DNA of 64,000 nt from an uncultured Lachnospiraceae bacterium (GCA_902788555.1 CADAKQ010000020.1:1-64000); one strand, 5' to 3'. Counted from the first letter of the stretch, positions 34,718 through 43,758 are shown. Numbers and translations: made by a program. The notes: generated by a model not told the origin, from the letters alone.

Positions 34718-36130
34718 ATGTATGCTTATGAGCAGAAAAAAAGGATGCTTGGTATTGCAGCCAATTTTATAATACTGCTTTTTGAAATAATATCATTTAC
34801 TTATGTATGGTTTAAATATTACAGAAGCATATCCTATAAAAACGGAGATATAATTGTTATAGGAATGTATGCTCTTTTTGTATTTCTCATAACTAAAAGC
34901 TTAAATGGATATAAAAACAGCTATATGAGAAGTATGGATTTATGTCTGTCACATATACTTGCGGTTATATTTTCGTCAATAGTGGGACACATATTTATAT
35001 GTATGGTTTGGAGTGAATATGTTGATGTTATTCCGATTGTAGTGATGGCAGGGTGTCAGATATTATTTGATGTTTTATGGGTAATATTGGTAAGGCAAAT
35101 TTATATACATATTTATCCGCCGAGAAGAGTGATTCTGATATATGGGAATTATCCTCCGGAGGCATTTTTAAAGAAGCTTGATATGCGGCAGGACAGATAT
35201 GAGGTATGCGAAATACTTAACTATCAAAAGGGGTTTGAAAGGATATGCAGTGATGTTCTTGATTTTGAGGGGGTATTTTTATATGACCTTCCGGCAGAGG
35301 AAAGAAATGAGATTGTAAAGTATTGCTACGAGCATTCCATAAGAACATATATTGTTCCTAAGATTACAGATATAATAATGAAATGCTCAGATGACCTTTA
35401 TCTTGTTGACACACCGATATATCTTTCAAGAAATTACGGACTTAATATTGAGGAAAGATTTTTCAAGAGAATTACTGATATTATTATTTCTCTTTTGGCA
35501 TTGCTTATCCTCTCACCGCTTATGCTTATCATAGCAATACTTGTAAAGTCTTATGACGGAGGAAAGATTTTCTATAAGCAGCTTAGACTTACAAGAGATG
35601 GTAAAATGTTTATGATATATAAGTTCAGAAGCATGAAGCCGGATGAGGCGGATAAGGGAAGAGGCGCCCGCCTTGCCAGTAAGAAGGATTCGAGGATTAC
35701 TCCGGTTGGAAGGGTGCTTAGAAATCTTCATCTTGATGAGCTGCCACAGCTTATAAATGTTTTGAAGGGAGATATGTCGATAGTCGGCCCAAGACCGGAA
35801 AGACCGGAGATTTTTTTGAAGTATGAAAAAAGTATACCGCAGTTTGATTTCAGACTTAAGGTAAAAGCGGGCATTACCGGATATGCGCAGGTCTATGGAA
35901 AGTACAATACTTCTCCGATAGATAAGCTTAAGATGGATTTGACATATATACAGAAATACTCGTATTGGATGGATATAAAGCTTATACTTCTGACGTTTAA
36001 GATAGTATTCCGTAAGGAAAGCTCAGAGGGAGTTGAGGAAACGAAGCTTACGGCTCTGCCGTCAGATTACAAGGCGAAAAGCTATAGTAAAAAATATGAT
36101 TTGCGTACGCAGAAAGGAAGTAAAGTATGA
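34718..36130 (+). CDS. Polyprenyl-phosphate sugar-1-phosphate transferase (WbaP/WcaJ type)
   Basis: A 470-residue initiating phosphoglycosyltransferase, which loads the first sugar phosphate on undecaprenyl phosphate for a surface polymer. The N-terminal half has four membrane helices and a soluble CoA-binding-like fold; the C-terminal half (residues ~245-445) is the bacterial sugar transferase domain: a re-entrant helix (ITDIIISLLALLILSPLML), MIYKFRSMKPDE, LDELPQLINVLKGDMS, and IVGPRPERPE with the catalytic site region. The gene starts 2 bases after dapF and its stop overlaps the next start (ATGA). It is the first committed gene of the polysaccharide locus. Confidence 0.92.
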   Translation: MYAYEQKKRMLGIAANFIILLFEIISFTYVWFKYYRSISYKNGDIIVIGMYALFVFLITKSLNGYKNSYMRSMDLCLSHILAVIFSSIVGHIFICMVWSEYVDVIPIVVMAGCQILFDVLWVILVRQIYIHIYPPRRVILIYGNYPPEAFLKKLDMRQDRYEVCEILNYQKGFERICSDVLDFEGVFLYDLPAEERNEIVKYCYEHSIRTYIVPKITDIIMKCSDDLYLVDTPIYLSRNYGLNIEERFFKRITDIIISLLALLILSPLMLIIAILVKSYDGGKIFYKQLRLTRDGKMFMIYKFRSMKPDEADKGRGARLASKKDSRITPVGRVLRNLHLDELPQLINVLKGDMSIVGPRPERPEIFLKYEKSIPQFDFRLKVKAGITGYAQVYGKYNTSPIDKLKMDLTYIQKYSYWMDIKLILLTFKIVFRKESSEGVEETKLTALPSDYKAKSYSKKYDLRTQKGSKV

Positions 36131-36769
36131 ATGTAGCAGTAATTATAGCAGGCGGATCAGGTCAGAGAATGGGACAGGATATCCCAAAGCAGTTTATAAA
36201 TGTGTATGATAAGCCGATACTTATCTATACATTGGAGAGCTTTCAGAGACATCCGCTTATAGATGCTATAGAGGTTGTATGTATCGAGGGCTGGCATAAT
36301 GTTCTTTGGGCTTATGCAAAGCAGTTTAATATTGATAAAGTAAAGTGGGTTATATCGGGAGGAAATTCCGCACAGGAATCAATAAGAAACGGTGTTGATA
36401 ACTTAAAGGATATTTGTGATGAAAATGATAATATAATAATTCACGATGGTATAAGACCGCTTGTTGACGACGAGGTGCTTACGGATGTTATAGAAAAGTG
36501 TAATGAACATGGAAACGGTGTAACCTCACTTCCATATAATGAGCAGATATTTGTAATTGATGATGAATATACGACCACAAAGTATATTCCGAGAGAGACC
36601 TTAAGAAGAGTTTCCACACCACAGTTATACCAATACTATGATGGTTGAGCTTGGTGAAACTCTTTATTTTGCAAAGGGTTCAGATAAAAACATAAAGCTT
36701 ACAACAAAGGATGATCTTGAAATATTTAAAGGATATCTGACTGCTGAAAAGGATAAGTGGTTGAAGTAA
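36127..36769 (+). pseudogene. Broken TarI/IspD-type cytidylyltransferase
   Basis: The first frame (36127-36648) codes 173 residues of a ribitol-phosphate/methylerythritol-phosphate cytidylyltransferase: AVIIAGGSGQRMGQDIPKQF, IIHDGIRPLVDDEV and RRVSTPQ. It then runs into QYYDG and stops. The missing C-terminus follows in another frame (36638-36769): TMMVELGETLYFAKGSDKNI, then KLTTKDDLEIFKGYLTAEKD to TAA at 36767-36769. The join shows a frameshift plus loss of some 20-25 codons that intact relatives have between TPQ and TNTMM. Intact members are about 235-240 residues. The enzyme would make CDP-ribitol or a like precursor; here the product is probably inactive. ATGA overlap with the previous gene is kept. 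Confidence 0.85.
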
Positions 36770-36832
36770 TCTGATGATATAGTCAGTACGTAATAATTAC
36801 GAAAATATGAAAAATTGAATCGGAGTAAAAGT

Positions 36833-37903
36833 ATGAAATTATATGATAGCAGCATCTATATGGATGATGTAAAGAAGATAGCAGATTTGGATTATACGTG
36901 GGACAAGTTAAAGGATAAAAGTCTTGCCATATCAGGCGCAACAGGTATGATAGGCAGCTTCCTTATCGATGTACTTATGTACAGAAATGAAAAATATAAT
37001 CAGAACGTAGCTGTATATGCTTTTGGCAGAAATGAAGAAAAGGCAAAAAAACGTTTTGAAAAATATTTTGACAATGATAATTTCAGATTTGTAAAACAGG
37101 ATATTAATAATCCTATTGATGAAAACATATGCAAAGATAAGGTGGATTATATTATCCATGCAGCAAGTAATACTCATCCGGTTGCATATTCAAGTGATCC
37201 GATAGGGACAATCTCGGCCAATGTTATCGGAACCAATAATCTTTTGGATTGGGCAGCAAAGGTTGGCTGCGAGAGATTCGTATTTCTTTCCTCTGTAGAG
37301 ATATATGGAGAAAATAAGGGTGATACGGATAAATTTGCAGAGGATTATCTGGGCTATATCGACTGCAATACACTTCGTGCAGGATATCCGGAGAGTAAGA
37401 GAACCGGAGAGGCACTATGTCAGGCATATATAAAGCAAAGGGGACTTGACGTGGTTATACCGAGACTTTCAAGATGCTATGGACCGACTATGCTTGACTC
37501 TGATACGAAGGCACTTTCGCAATTTATACTTAAGGGTGTAAACAGTGAGGACATAGTTTTAAAAAGTGAAGGCACCCAGCTTTATTCCTATGCATATATG
37601 GCAGATGCGGTATCCGGAATAATAAAATTAATGTTTGACGGAGAGTGCGGTGGTGCATATAATGTAGTTTCGGACGAATCTGACATAATGCTCAAAGACC
37701 TTGCAGGAATAATAGCTGATTATGTAGGTAAGAAGGTTATATTTGAACTTCCCGGTGAAACAGAACGTGCCGGGTATTCAAAAGCTACTAAGGCAACACT
37801 TGCTTCAGATAAGATAAAGGAAACAGGATGGAAGTCATTCTTTGATATAAAAGAAGGACTTCATCATACGATAGATGTTCTCAGGAGTTTATATGAACAC
37901 TAA
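36833..37903 (+). CDS. NAD-dependent epimerase/dehydratase (extended SDR)
   Basis: A 356-residue sugar-nucleotide epimerase/dehydratase. Seen: Rossmann motif LAISGATGMIGSFLIDVL (GxxGxxG, residues ~31-37), IIHAASNTHP, catalytic serine region FLSSVEIYGE and the YxxxK pair in AGYPESKRTGEA. Relatives sit beside TarI-like cytidylyltransferases in capsule or teichoic-acid loci and may reduce or epimerise the activated sugar. ATG 36833 follows CGGAGTAAAA; its end overlaps the next start by 11 bases. Confidence 0.87.
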   Translation: MKLYDSSIYMDDVKKIADLDYTWDKLKDKSLAISGATGMIGSFLIDVLMYRNEKYNQNVAVYAFGRNEEKAKKRFEKYFDNDNFRFVKQDINNPIDENICKDKVDYIIHAASNTHPVAYSSDPIGTISANVIGTNNLLDWAAKVGCERFVFLSSVEIYGENKGDTDKFAEDYLGYIDCNTLRAGYPESKRTGEALCQAYIKQRGLDVVIPRLSRCYGPTMLDSDTKALSQFILKGVNSEDIVLKSEGTQLYSYAYMADAVSGIIKLMFDGECGGAYNVVSDESDIMLKDLAGIIADYVGKKVIFELPGETERAGYSKATKATLASDKIKETGWKSFFDIKEGLHHTIDVLRSLYEH

Positions 37904-38669
37904 AATAGACGAATATAGAAAATACAGTAATCTATTTGTTGAGCTTGTAAGAAAAGGAATAAAATTAAAATACAGGAGGTCCTATCTTGGAATAATCTGG
38001 TCCATGATAGAACCTCTTCTTACCATGATAGTGCTGACCATAGTATTTGGAACACTTCTTGGGCATGAAGGAAAGGATTTCCCTGTATATATACTTGCAG
38101 GCAGGCTTATCTACACTCTTTTTTCGCAGTCTTCAACTGCTGCTTTAAAATCCATACGTGCCAATCAGGGAATGATAAAGAAGGTATATGTGCCAAAGGC
38201 ATTATACCCGCTTTCAGCTATTACATTTAATTACATACTTTTTTTGATTTCACTTGTTGTGCTTCTTTTTGTGTCACTTGTACTCGGGGTTTATCCGACA
38301 TGGAGAGTTTTGCTTGCTATAGTTCCACTGCTTATATTATTTTTACTTTCTGTGGGAGCCGGGCTTATACTTTCTACAGTCGGAGTGTTTTTCAGAGATA
38401 TGGAATATCTGTGGAATGTCCTTTTAATGCTTGTGATGTACACCTGCGCAATCTTTTACTATCCGGAAAAAATACTTGGAAGTGATGTCGGATGGATATT
38501 AAAATATAACCCATTATTTTGTATAATATCCAATTTCAGAAGCTGTGTATTTGGAACCGAGATGGATGCATGGATGCTTGGATATTCATCGTTATTTGCT
38601 ATTGTCAGTGTGGTTATTGGAATTGTTGTTTTTGATAAGAATCAGGATAAGTTTATCTTATATATATAA
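37893..38669 (+). CDS. Polysaccharide/teichoic acid ABC exporter, permease (TagG type)
   Basis: A 258-residue membrane permease of the ABC-2 family with six helices. The N-terminal KGIKLKYRRSYLGIIWSMIEPLLTM is typical of permeases exporting lipid-linked polysaccharides. It pairs with the ATPase coded next. The real start is ATG 37893 (after AGGAG), inside the end of the preceding epimerase gene, which suggests coupled translation. Confidence 0.92.
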   Translation: MNTKIDEYRKYSNLFVELVRKGIKLKYRRSYLGIIWSMIEPLLTMIVLTIVFGTLLGHEGKDFPVYILAGRLIYTLFSQSSTAALKSIRANQGMIKKVYVPKALYPLSAITFNYILFLISLVVLLFVSLVLGVYPTWRVLLAIVPLLILFLLSVGAGLILSTVGVFFRDMEYLWNVLLMLVMYTCAIFYYPEKILGSDVGWILKYNPLFCIISNFRSCVFGTEMDAWMLGYSSLFAIVSVVIGIVVFDKNQDKFILYI

Positions 38670-38792
38670 GACATATCTGATGTAAGAATCAGGATATGTT
38701 TAACAAAACGAGTTGATCAGGATAAGTTGATTGGAATATGTACGATACACTTAGTATCTGCATGATACTATCTGTTGAAATATGGAGGAAAG

Positions 38793-39572
38793 ATGTCAGA
38801 TAAAAAAATCACTTTAAATGAAAAAAAGAATATAGATGATGATATCGTTCTTAGCTTATCTGATATCGGCATGCGCTTTAACCTCAGTAAGGAAAAGGTT
38901 GATAGTGTCAAAGAATACTTTATAAAGTTTATGAAGCGTGAGCTTAAATTTGATGAATTTTGGGCACTGCGCGATATAAGCTTTGATGTGAAAAAGGGAG
39001 ATCGTGTCGGCATACTCGGACTTAACGGAGCTGGAAAGTCAACACTTATGAAGGTTATCGCAGGAGTGTTCAGACCAACTGAGGGAACGGTCTTTAAGCG
39101 TGGAGTGCTTGCTCCTATGATAGAGCTTGGTGCTGGCTTCGATATGCAGTATACCGGAAAAGAAAATATCTATCTATACGGAGCGGTTCTTGGATATTCA
39201 AGAAAATTTATGGATGAAAAGATAGAGGAGATAATAGAGTTTACTGAGCTTAAAAATTTTATAGATGTACCGCTTAAAAATTATTCGTCCGGTATGAAGG
39301 CAAGGCTTGGCTTTGCTATAGCAACAATCGTAAAACCGGATATACTTATACTTGATGAGGTGCTTTCGGTAGGGGATGCAAAGTTTAGAAAAAAGAGTGA
39401 AAAAAAGCTGCTTGATATGATGGATACCGGAACTACGGTTTTATTCGTATCTCACAATATAGAACAGGTTAGAAGGATATGCGATAAGGCTCTTATATTG
39501 GAGCATGGTAAGCTTGTTTCATATGGAGCTATGGATGAGGTTGTCGCAAGGTATGAGGAGATGATAAAATAA
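38793..39572 (+). CDS. Polysaccharide/teichoic acid ABC exporter, ATPase (TagH type)
   Basis: A 259-residue ATPase energising export of the polymer. Motifs: the TagH-like start IVLSLSDIGMRFNLSKEKVD, Walker A GLNGAGKST, signature LKNYSSGMKARLGFAI, Walker B DILILDEVLSVGD and the switch histidine FVSHNIEQV. No carbohydrate-binding C-terminal domain, as in TagH rather than Wzt. It follows TATGGAGGAAAG; a TTG at 38775 in frame is not supported. Confidence 0.93.
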   Translation: MSDKKITLNEKKNIDDDIVLSLSDIGMRFNLSKEKVDSVKEYFIKFMKRELKFDEFWALRDISFDVKKGDRVGILGLNGAGKSTLMKVIAGVFRPTEGTVFKRGVLAPMIELGAGFDMQYTGKENIYLYGAVLGYSRKFMDEKIEEIIEFTELKNFIDVPLKNYSSGMKARLGFAIATIVKPDILILDEVLSVGDAKFRKKSEKKLLDMMDTGTTVLFVSHNIEQVRRICDKALILEHGKLVSYGAMDEVVARYEEMIK

Positions 39573-39630
39573 ATAACTGTTCGAAACTTGTAGAGCACTT
39601 TTTAGATGATTTAAAGGGTGAGTGAAAATT

Positions 39631-40767
39631 ATGAAATTTATATTTAAACAAATATATAAAATGTTTATGCAGTATATTGTCTTTCCTTTCGTCTACTTCA
39701 AAAACAGGTGGAGCAGGGTTGAGGATAAGCTTGTTATACTTGCCGATTCAAAGCATGATTCCTGTCCGGCTTATATGATGAGCATAAGAGAAAGCTTAAA
39801 AAAAGAGCATTATGACATAAGGGAATTTTATATAGATTCTTCCAAGCATGAAAGACGTGATGTCATAAACAGTATGATGGATTTTATGCGCACATATCCG
39901 AAAGCTTCTTATGTCATAATCTGTGATTATTACCTGCCGGTTTCCTCCTGCAAAAAGAAGAAGGAGACAAAGGTTATACAGCTTTGGCATGGCTGTGGTG
40001 CATTTAAAAGATTTGGTCATGATGCGTATGACGATATACCGAAGTTTTATCTTGGCTCGCCGATAAAAAACTATGACCTTGTTACCGTATCGGGTGATGA
40101 GTGCAGGACATATTTTCGTTCTGCCATGCAGATACCTGATTTTGAAAATAATATAGTAAGAGCTATAGGTGCGGCTTATACGGATAAGCTTTTTGATGAA
40201 GATTTTATACAGGCTTGCTACGACAAATTCCGGTTTGCATATCCTAATGCGCGAGGTAAAAAGGTTATACTCTGGGCACCTACATTTCGCGGAAATGCCG
40301 GAAGAACCAAAGAGTCAAAAAATGCAAAGCTGTTTGATAATCTGCGCCTTGATATAAACGCATGCGTAAGAGAGCTTCCGGAGACATTTCTTATAGAAAG
40401 CCTGCATCCGCATATGAATGGTGGAAAAAACGGCATTATGACTACGGAAGAACTGATGGTTTGTGCGGATATGCTTATCACGGATTATTCATCGGTATTC
40501 TTTGAATATCTCCTGCTCGACAAACCGATATTATATTATGTACCTGACCTTGAAAAATATACCGACAAAAGAGGCTTTTATCTCAACTTCAGCAAGCTGC
40601 CGGGACGTATCGTAAGAGATAAGAAAAATCTGAAATATAATATAAAGGAAGCACTTTATAATGATGATATGTCCGAGCAAAGAGAGAACTTCAGAACAAG
40701 ATTTATGAACGGCTGTGATGGAAAAGTAACAAAAAGAGTCATGGATTACATAGAGGGGCAGATATGA
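39631..40767 (+). CDS. CDP-glycerol glycerophosphotransferase-like polymerase (TagF/TagB)
   Basis: A 378-residue enzyme of the glycerophosphotransferase family, which adds glycerol-phosphate or ribitol-phosphate from a CDP donor to a wall polymer. Family motifs: IQLWHGCGAFKRFG with the catalytic histidine, RAIGAAYTDKLFD, ILWAPTFRGN, SLHPHM and LITDYSSVFFEYLLLDKPIL. An N-terminal amphipathic stretch attaches it to the membrane. First of two such genes in a row. ATG 39631 follows AAGGGTGAG. Confidence 0.9.
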   Translation: MKFIFKQIYKMFMQYIVFPFVYFKNRWSRVEDKLVILADSKHDSCPAYMMSIRESLKKEHYDIREFYIDSSKHERRDVINSMMDFMRTYPKASYVIICDYYLPVSSCKKKKETKVIQLWHGCGAFKRFGHDAYDDIPKFYLGSPIKNYDLVTVSGDECRTYFRSAMQIPDFENNIVRAIGAAYTDKLFDEDFIQACYDKFRFAYPNARGKKVILWAPTFRGNAGRTKESKNAKLFDNLRLDINACVRELPETFLIESLHPHMNGGKNGIMTTEELMVCADMLITDYSSVFFEYLLLDKPILYYVPDLEKYTDKRGFYLNFSKLPGRIVRDKKNLKYNIKEALYNDDMSEQRENFRTRFMNGCDGKVTKRVMDYIEGQI

Positions 40768-40818
40768 TAAAGAAATGGCAAAAGCAAATGTTAGTTGCTG
40801 TGTATAAAGGAGATATAG

Positions 40819-42108
40819 ATGCTTGATAAATTCAAACAGACAAAATATTTTCCAAAGGTAAAAGAAACCGTTCCTTATAAGGCAGTCAGGTTTGTTTACT
40901 ACAGAACAAAAAGAATAAAGAAAAAAATAAAAAAACCATTTGCAAAATTATATAAGTTTTACATGTTCAAAATAAGATATCCAAAGCTTTATAAGAAATA
41001 TGCAAAAAAACCTGTGGATGAAAAAAAGATTATCTTTATGGAAGGGCGTATGAAGTTTATAACCAACAGCTCGGAGTATATATATAATGAGCTTAAGAAT
41101 AACTACAGCTTTGACATACACACACATTTCCTGCAGATGGGCTTTGTAAAAAGAAAAGAATACAGAAGTCTTTGTGAGGCTATGATTAAGGATGTAGCAA
41201 CGGCAAAGTATGTGTTTATGAATGATGCTTCAAATGTGTTTGCCTGTCTGCCTTTAAGAAAGGAAACGATTGTAACACAGCTTTGGCATGCCTGCGGTGC
41301 ATTTAAAAAATTCGGATTAAGCACGGCGGATTTAATCTTTGGTGATGACAGAAAAACGCAGGAGAAATATCCGTATCATAAAAACTATACCTATGTAACG
41401 GTCAGTGCTCCCGAGGTGGAGTGGGCTTATACGGAAGCCATGAATCTGAAAAAGAATGTTGCCGTGGGGATAGGCATATCAAGGACGGATTATTTTTTTG
41501 ATAAGGATAATATAAATAGTGCAAAAGCAAAGATGGATAAGCTTTTCCCACAAAGAAACGAAAGAAAAATTATCCTTTATGCTCCGACCTTCAGGGGAAG
41601 GGTTGCAAAGGCTAAGATGCCAAATAAGCTTGATACGGCAAAATTTTATGAGGCATTTAAGGATGATTATATACTTGTATTTAAGCACCATCCTTTTGTA
41701 AAGGAAAAGGTTTTGATTGAGGATAAGTATAAGGATTTTGCCGTGGATTGTACGGAAAGCATGACGATTGATGAATTGCTTTGCATATCCGATATCTGTA
41801 TATCGGACTATTCGTCCCTCGTTTTTGAATATTCTTTATTTGAAAAGCCGATGCTTTTTTTCGCCTATGATCTGGATGAATATTATGACTGGAGAGGTTT
41901 TTATTATGATTATAAGGACTTCGTTCCCGGACCGATTTATGCGACTAATGAAGAGATGATAGATTATATCAGGAATATAGACAAGCACTTTGACAAGCAG
42001 AAGGTTATAGATTTTAAGGATAAATTTATGAGTGCCTGTGACGGACATGCGACGGAAAAAATAATGAAGCTTGTGTTTAAGGATGAGCTTGTTAAGTATA
42101 AAAAGTAA
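40819..42108 (+). CDS. Second CDP-glycerol glycerophosphotransferase-like polymerase
   Basis: A 429-residue member of the same family, with VTQLWHACGAFKKFG, GIGISRTDYFF, LYAPTFRGRV, FKHHPFVKEK and CISDYSSLVFEYSLFEKPML. The N-terminal ~75 residues are very basic (RTKRIKKKIKKPFAKLY), fitting a surface-binding role at the membrane. Two such enzymes in a row suggest a primer and a polymerase, or alternating units. Site AAAGGAGAT. A 37-bp tandem repeat begins just after its stop. Confidence 0.9.
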   Translation: MLDKFKQTKYFPKVKETVPYKAVRFVYYRTKRIKKKIKKPFAKLYKFYMFKIRYPKLYKKYAKKPVDEKKIIFMEGRMKFITNSSEYIYNELKNNYSFDIHTHFLQMGFVKRKEYRSLCEAMIKDVATAKYVFMNDASNVFACLPLRKETIVTQLWHACGAFKKFGLSTADLIFGDDRKTQEKYPYHKNYTYVTVSAPEVEWAYTEAMNLKKNVAVGIGISRTDYFFDKDNINSAKAKMDKLFPQRNERKIILYAPTFRGRVAKAKMPNKLDTAKFYEAFKDDYILVFKHHPFVKEKVLIEDKYKDFAVDCTESMTIDELLCISDICISDYSSLVFEYSLFEKPMLFFAYDLDEYYDWRGFYYDYKDFVPGPIYATNEEMIDYIRNIDKHFDKQKVIDFKDKFMSACDGHATEKIMKLVFKDELVKYKK

Positions 42109-42110
42109 AG

Positions 42111-42221
42111 TATAAAAGGTTTGTAAAGGCATGTTGGCAAAGCAACATATAAAAGGTTTGTAAAGCTTTGTTGGAAAAACAGCATATAAAAGGTTTGTAA
42201 AGCTTTGTTGGAAAAGAATTG
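42111..42221 (+). repeat. Three tandem 37-bp repeats after the second TagF-like gene
   Basis: Units at 42111-42147, 42148-42184 and 42185-42221 begin TATAAAAGGTTTGTAAAG and then read GCTTTGTTGGAAAA or a variant. They start 3 bases after the stop codon and end just before the next gene. No reading frame. Confidence 0.85.
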
Positions 42222-42262
42222 CTTTATGATTGGGAAGCTGTTAAATATTTAAGGGATAAAAA

Positions 42263-43030
42263 ATGATTTCAATAATTATACCTATGTATAACTCTGAAAA
42301 ATATATATTGGATGCACTTCGCTCGGCACTTGTTCAGGATGTGGATAAGGAGATAATCGTTATAGACGATTGTTCTACGGATAATTCACTTAAAACGGTA
42401 CTTGATTATGTAAATAATAATCACAATGTTTTAAAGGATAAAACCAGAATTATCGTCAGGAAAAATTCCAAAAATCTGGGTGTCGCCAAAACACGCAATC
42501 TCGGTGTGGATATAGCAGGAGGAGAGTATGTTGCGTATCTTGATGCTGACGATATGTGGACAAGCGATAAGCTTTTCCGGCAGCTTGAGTTTATCAAAAA
42601 AACGAATGCCGATATATGTAATACTTCCCGGGAGATTATAGATGAAAACGGTAAGAGCCTCGGATGTGTTATAGGTTTTGAGGAAGAGAGGATAACACTC
42701 AGAGATTTAAAGCGTTCAAATTATATAAACTGTTCTTCGGTGCTTGCAAAAAAAGAGCTTATGAAAAGATATCCCATGAAGCATGATAAGGATGCGCATG
42801 AGGATTACTATGTATGGCTTACAGCGTTAAAGGAAGGCGCAAAGGCTTGTAACATAAACGAGCCGCTTTTAAAATACCGCAATTTAAAGAACAGTAAATC
42901 TCATAATAAGTTAAGGGCGGCACTTATGACATTCAAGACTTATCGGTATGCGGGTTATGGTTTTATTAATGCGATATTCATGATGCCGGCATATATGATT
43001 AACGGGGTAAGAAAGCACAAAAGGCTTTAA
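42263..43030 (+). CDS. Glycosyltransferase family 2
   Basis: A 255-residue GT-A transferase: start ISIIIPMYNSEKYILDALRS, nucleotide-binding IIVIDDCSTDNS and the metal site AYLDADDMWTSDK. The C-terminal part (HEDYYVWLTALKEG) is typical of transferases in polysaccharide clusters. Last gene of the locus; a 244-bp palindrome follows after 4 bases. Site AAGGGATAAA. Confidence 0.9.
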   Translation: MISIIIPMYNSEKYILDALRSALVQDVDKEIIVIDDCSTDNSLKTVLDYVNNNHNVLKDKTRIIVRKNSKNLGVAKTRNLGVDIAGGEYVAYLDADDMWTSDKLFRQLEFIKKTNADICNTSREIIDENGKSLGCVIGFEEERITLRDLKRSNYINCSSVLAKKELMKRYPMKHDKDAHEDYYVWLTALKEGAKACNINEPLLKYRNLKNSKSHNKLRAALMTFKTYRYAGYGFINAIFMMPAYMINGVRKHKRL

Positions 43031-43034
43031 GACG

Positions 43035-43278
43035 GTCGGTTATATAGACTGTACTCCTGATGAAGTATTCAGAGAGCAGATACTCGCATAGCACGTTCGC
43101 ACTCTTTGAAACATGTAGGAGTACTAACCTCAAGAAAAATAGGGCGGTAAGCGCACTACTTAATAAATGCAAGTGGCTTACTACCTTATTTTTTTCGCTA
43201 AGTGCTCACATGTTTCAAACGGCTATGCTAAGCATCTGCTCTCTGAATACTTCATCAGAAGTACCCTATATAACCGAC
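43035..43278. repeat. 244-bp palindrome (GCATAGC family)
   Basis: Outer arms GTCGGTTATATAG (43035-43047) and CTATATAACCGAC (43266-43278) are perfect. Inside, TGATGAAGTATTCAGAGAGC pairs with GCTCTCTGAATACTTCATCA, then GCATAGC/GCTATGC, TTTGAAACATGT/ACATGTTTCAAA, and an inner hairpin AATAGGGCGGTAAGC/GCTTACTACCTTATT followed by a T-run that looks like a terminator. The core AGATACTCGCATAGC (43078-43092) matches the palindromes at 16379-16481 and 16498-16779. Confidence 0.82.
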
Positions 43279-43355
43279 ACACGCTTCGCATGTGAATAGA
43301 AATCAGAAGTTTCTTTCAAGTCCCAATATTACATGGGTTCGAGCTTTTTTATAGA

Positions 43356-43700
43356 GCTGTACGGACTAAACGGAGGTAGGTGCGGATTTAGTCTGTATAT
43401 TTTTGAAAGCTGTACGGACTAAACGGAGGTAGGTGCGGATTTAGTCTGTATATTTTTGAGAGTCGTACGGACTAAGCGGAGGTAGGTGCGGATTTAGTCT
43501 GTATATTTTTGAGAGCCATACGGACTAAGCGGAGGTAGGTGCGGATTTAGTCTGTATATTTTATAGAGCTGTACGGACTAAGCGGAGGTAGGTGCGGATT
43601 TAGTCTGTATATTTTATGGTGGGTATGGATTTAGTCTGTATATTTTTGAAAGCTGTACGGACTAAACGGAGGTGTGTACGGATTTAGTCTGTATATCTTG
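43356..43700 (+). repeat. Array of 53-bp repeats, each a terminator-like hairpin
   Basis: Five full 53-bp units start at 43356, 43409, 43462, 43515 and 43568; a truncated one (43621-43651) and a final variant (43652-43700) follow. Each unit has CGGACTAAA, then GGAGGTAGGTGCGG, then TTTAGTCTG and TATATTTTT: the arms pair and a T-run follows. Units differ only by a few bases. No spacers of unique sequence, so it is not a CRISPR array. No gene lies within. The whole gap 43031-43935 holds this, the palindrome above and the operator-like sites below. Confidence 0.85.
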
Positions 43701-43713
43701 TGCCTATGGATAT

Positions 43714-43758
43714 ATTGCAATTCTTTTGGGGATTGCAATTCTGGGGGTATGATAAAAT
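43714..43758 (+). promoter_or_regulatory. Possible promoter with two ATTGCAAT sites
   Basis: ATTGCAATTCT occurs twice (43714-43724, 43732-43742), 18 bases apart; ATTGCAAT is a perfect palindrome. A TAAAAT box follows at 43753-43758 with no good -35 box, so the sites could bind an activator. They lie 178 bases before the sugar-binding protein gene. Confidence 0.4.

Noticed and set aside
40764..40826. A 20-codon frame (MIKKWQKQMLVAV...) overlapping by ATGA the end of one TagF-like gene and the start of the next
   Set aside because: Too short, no family, no own binding site clearly; may only help couple translation.
43356..43700. Regular repeats that could suggest a CRISPR array
   Set aside because: The 53-bp units repeat in full with no unique spacers, and each has internal hairpin arms with a T-run; no cas genes nearby.
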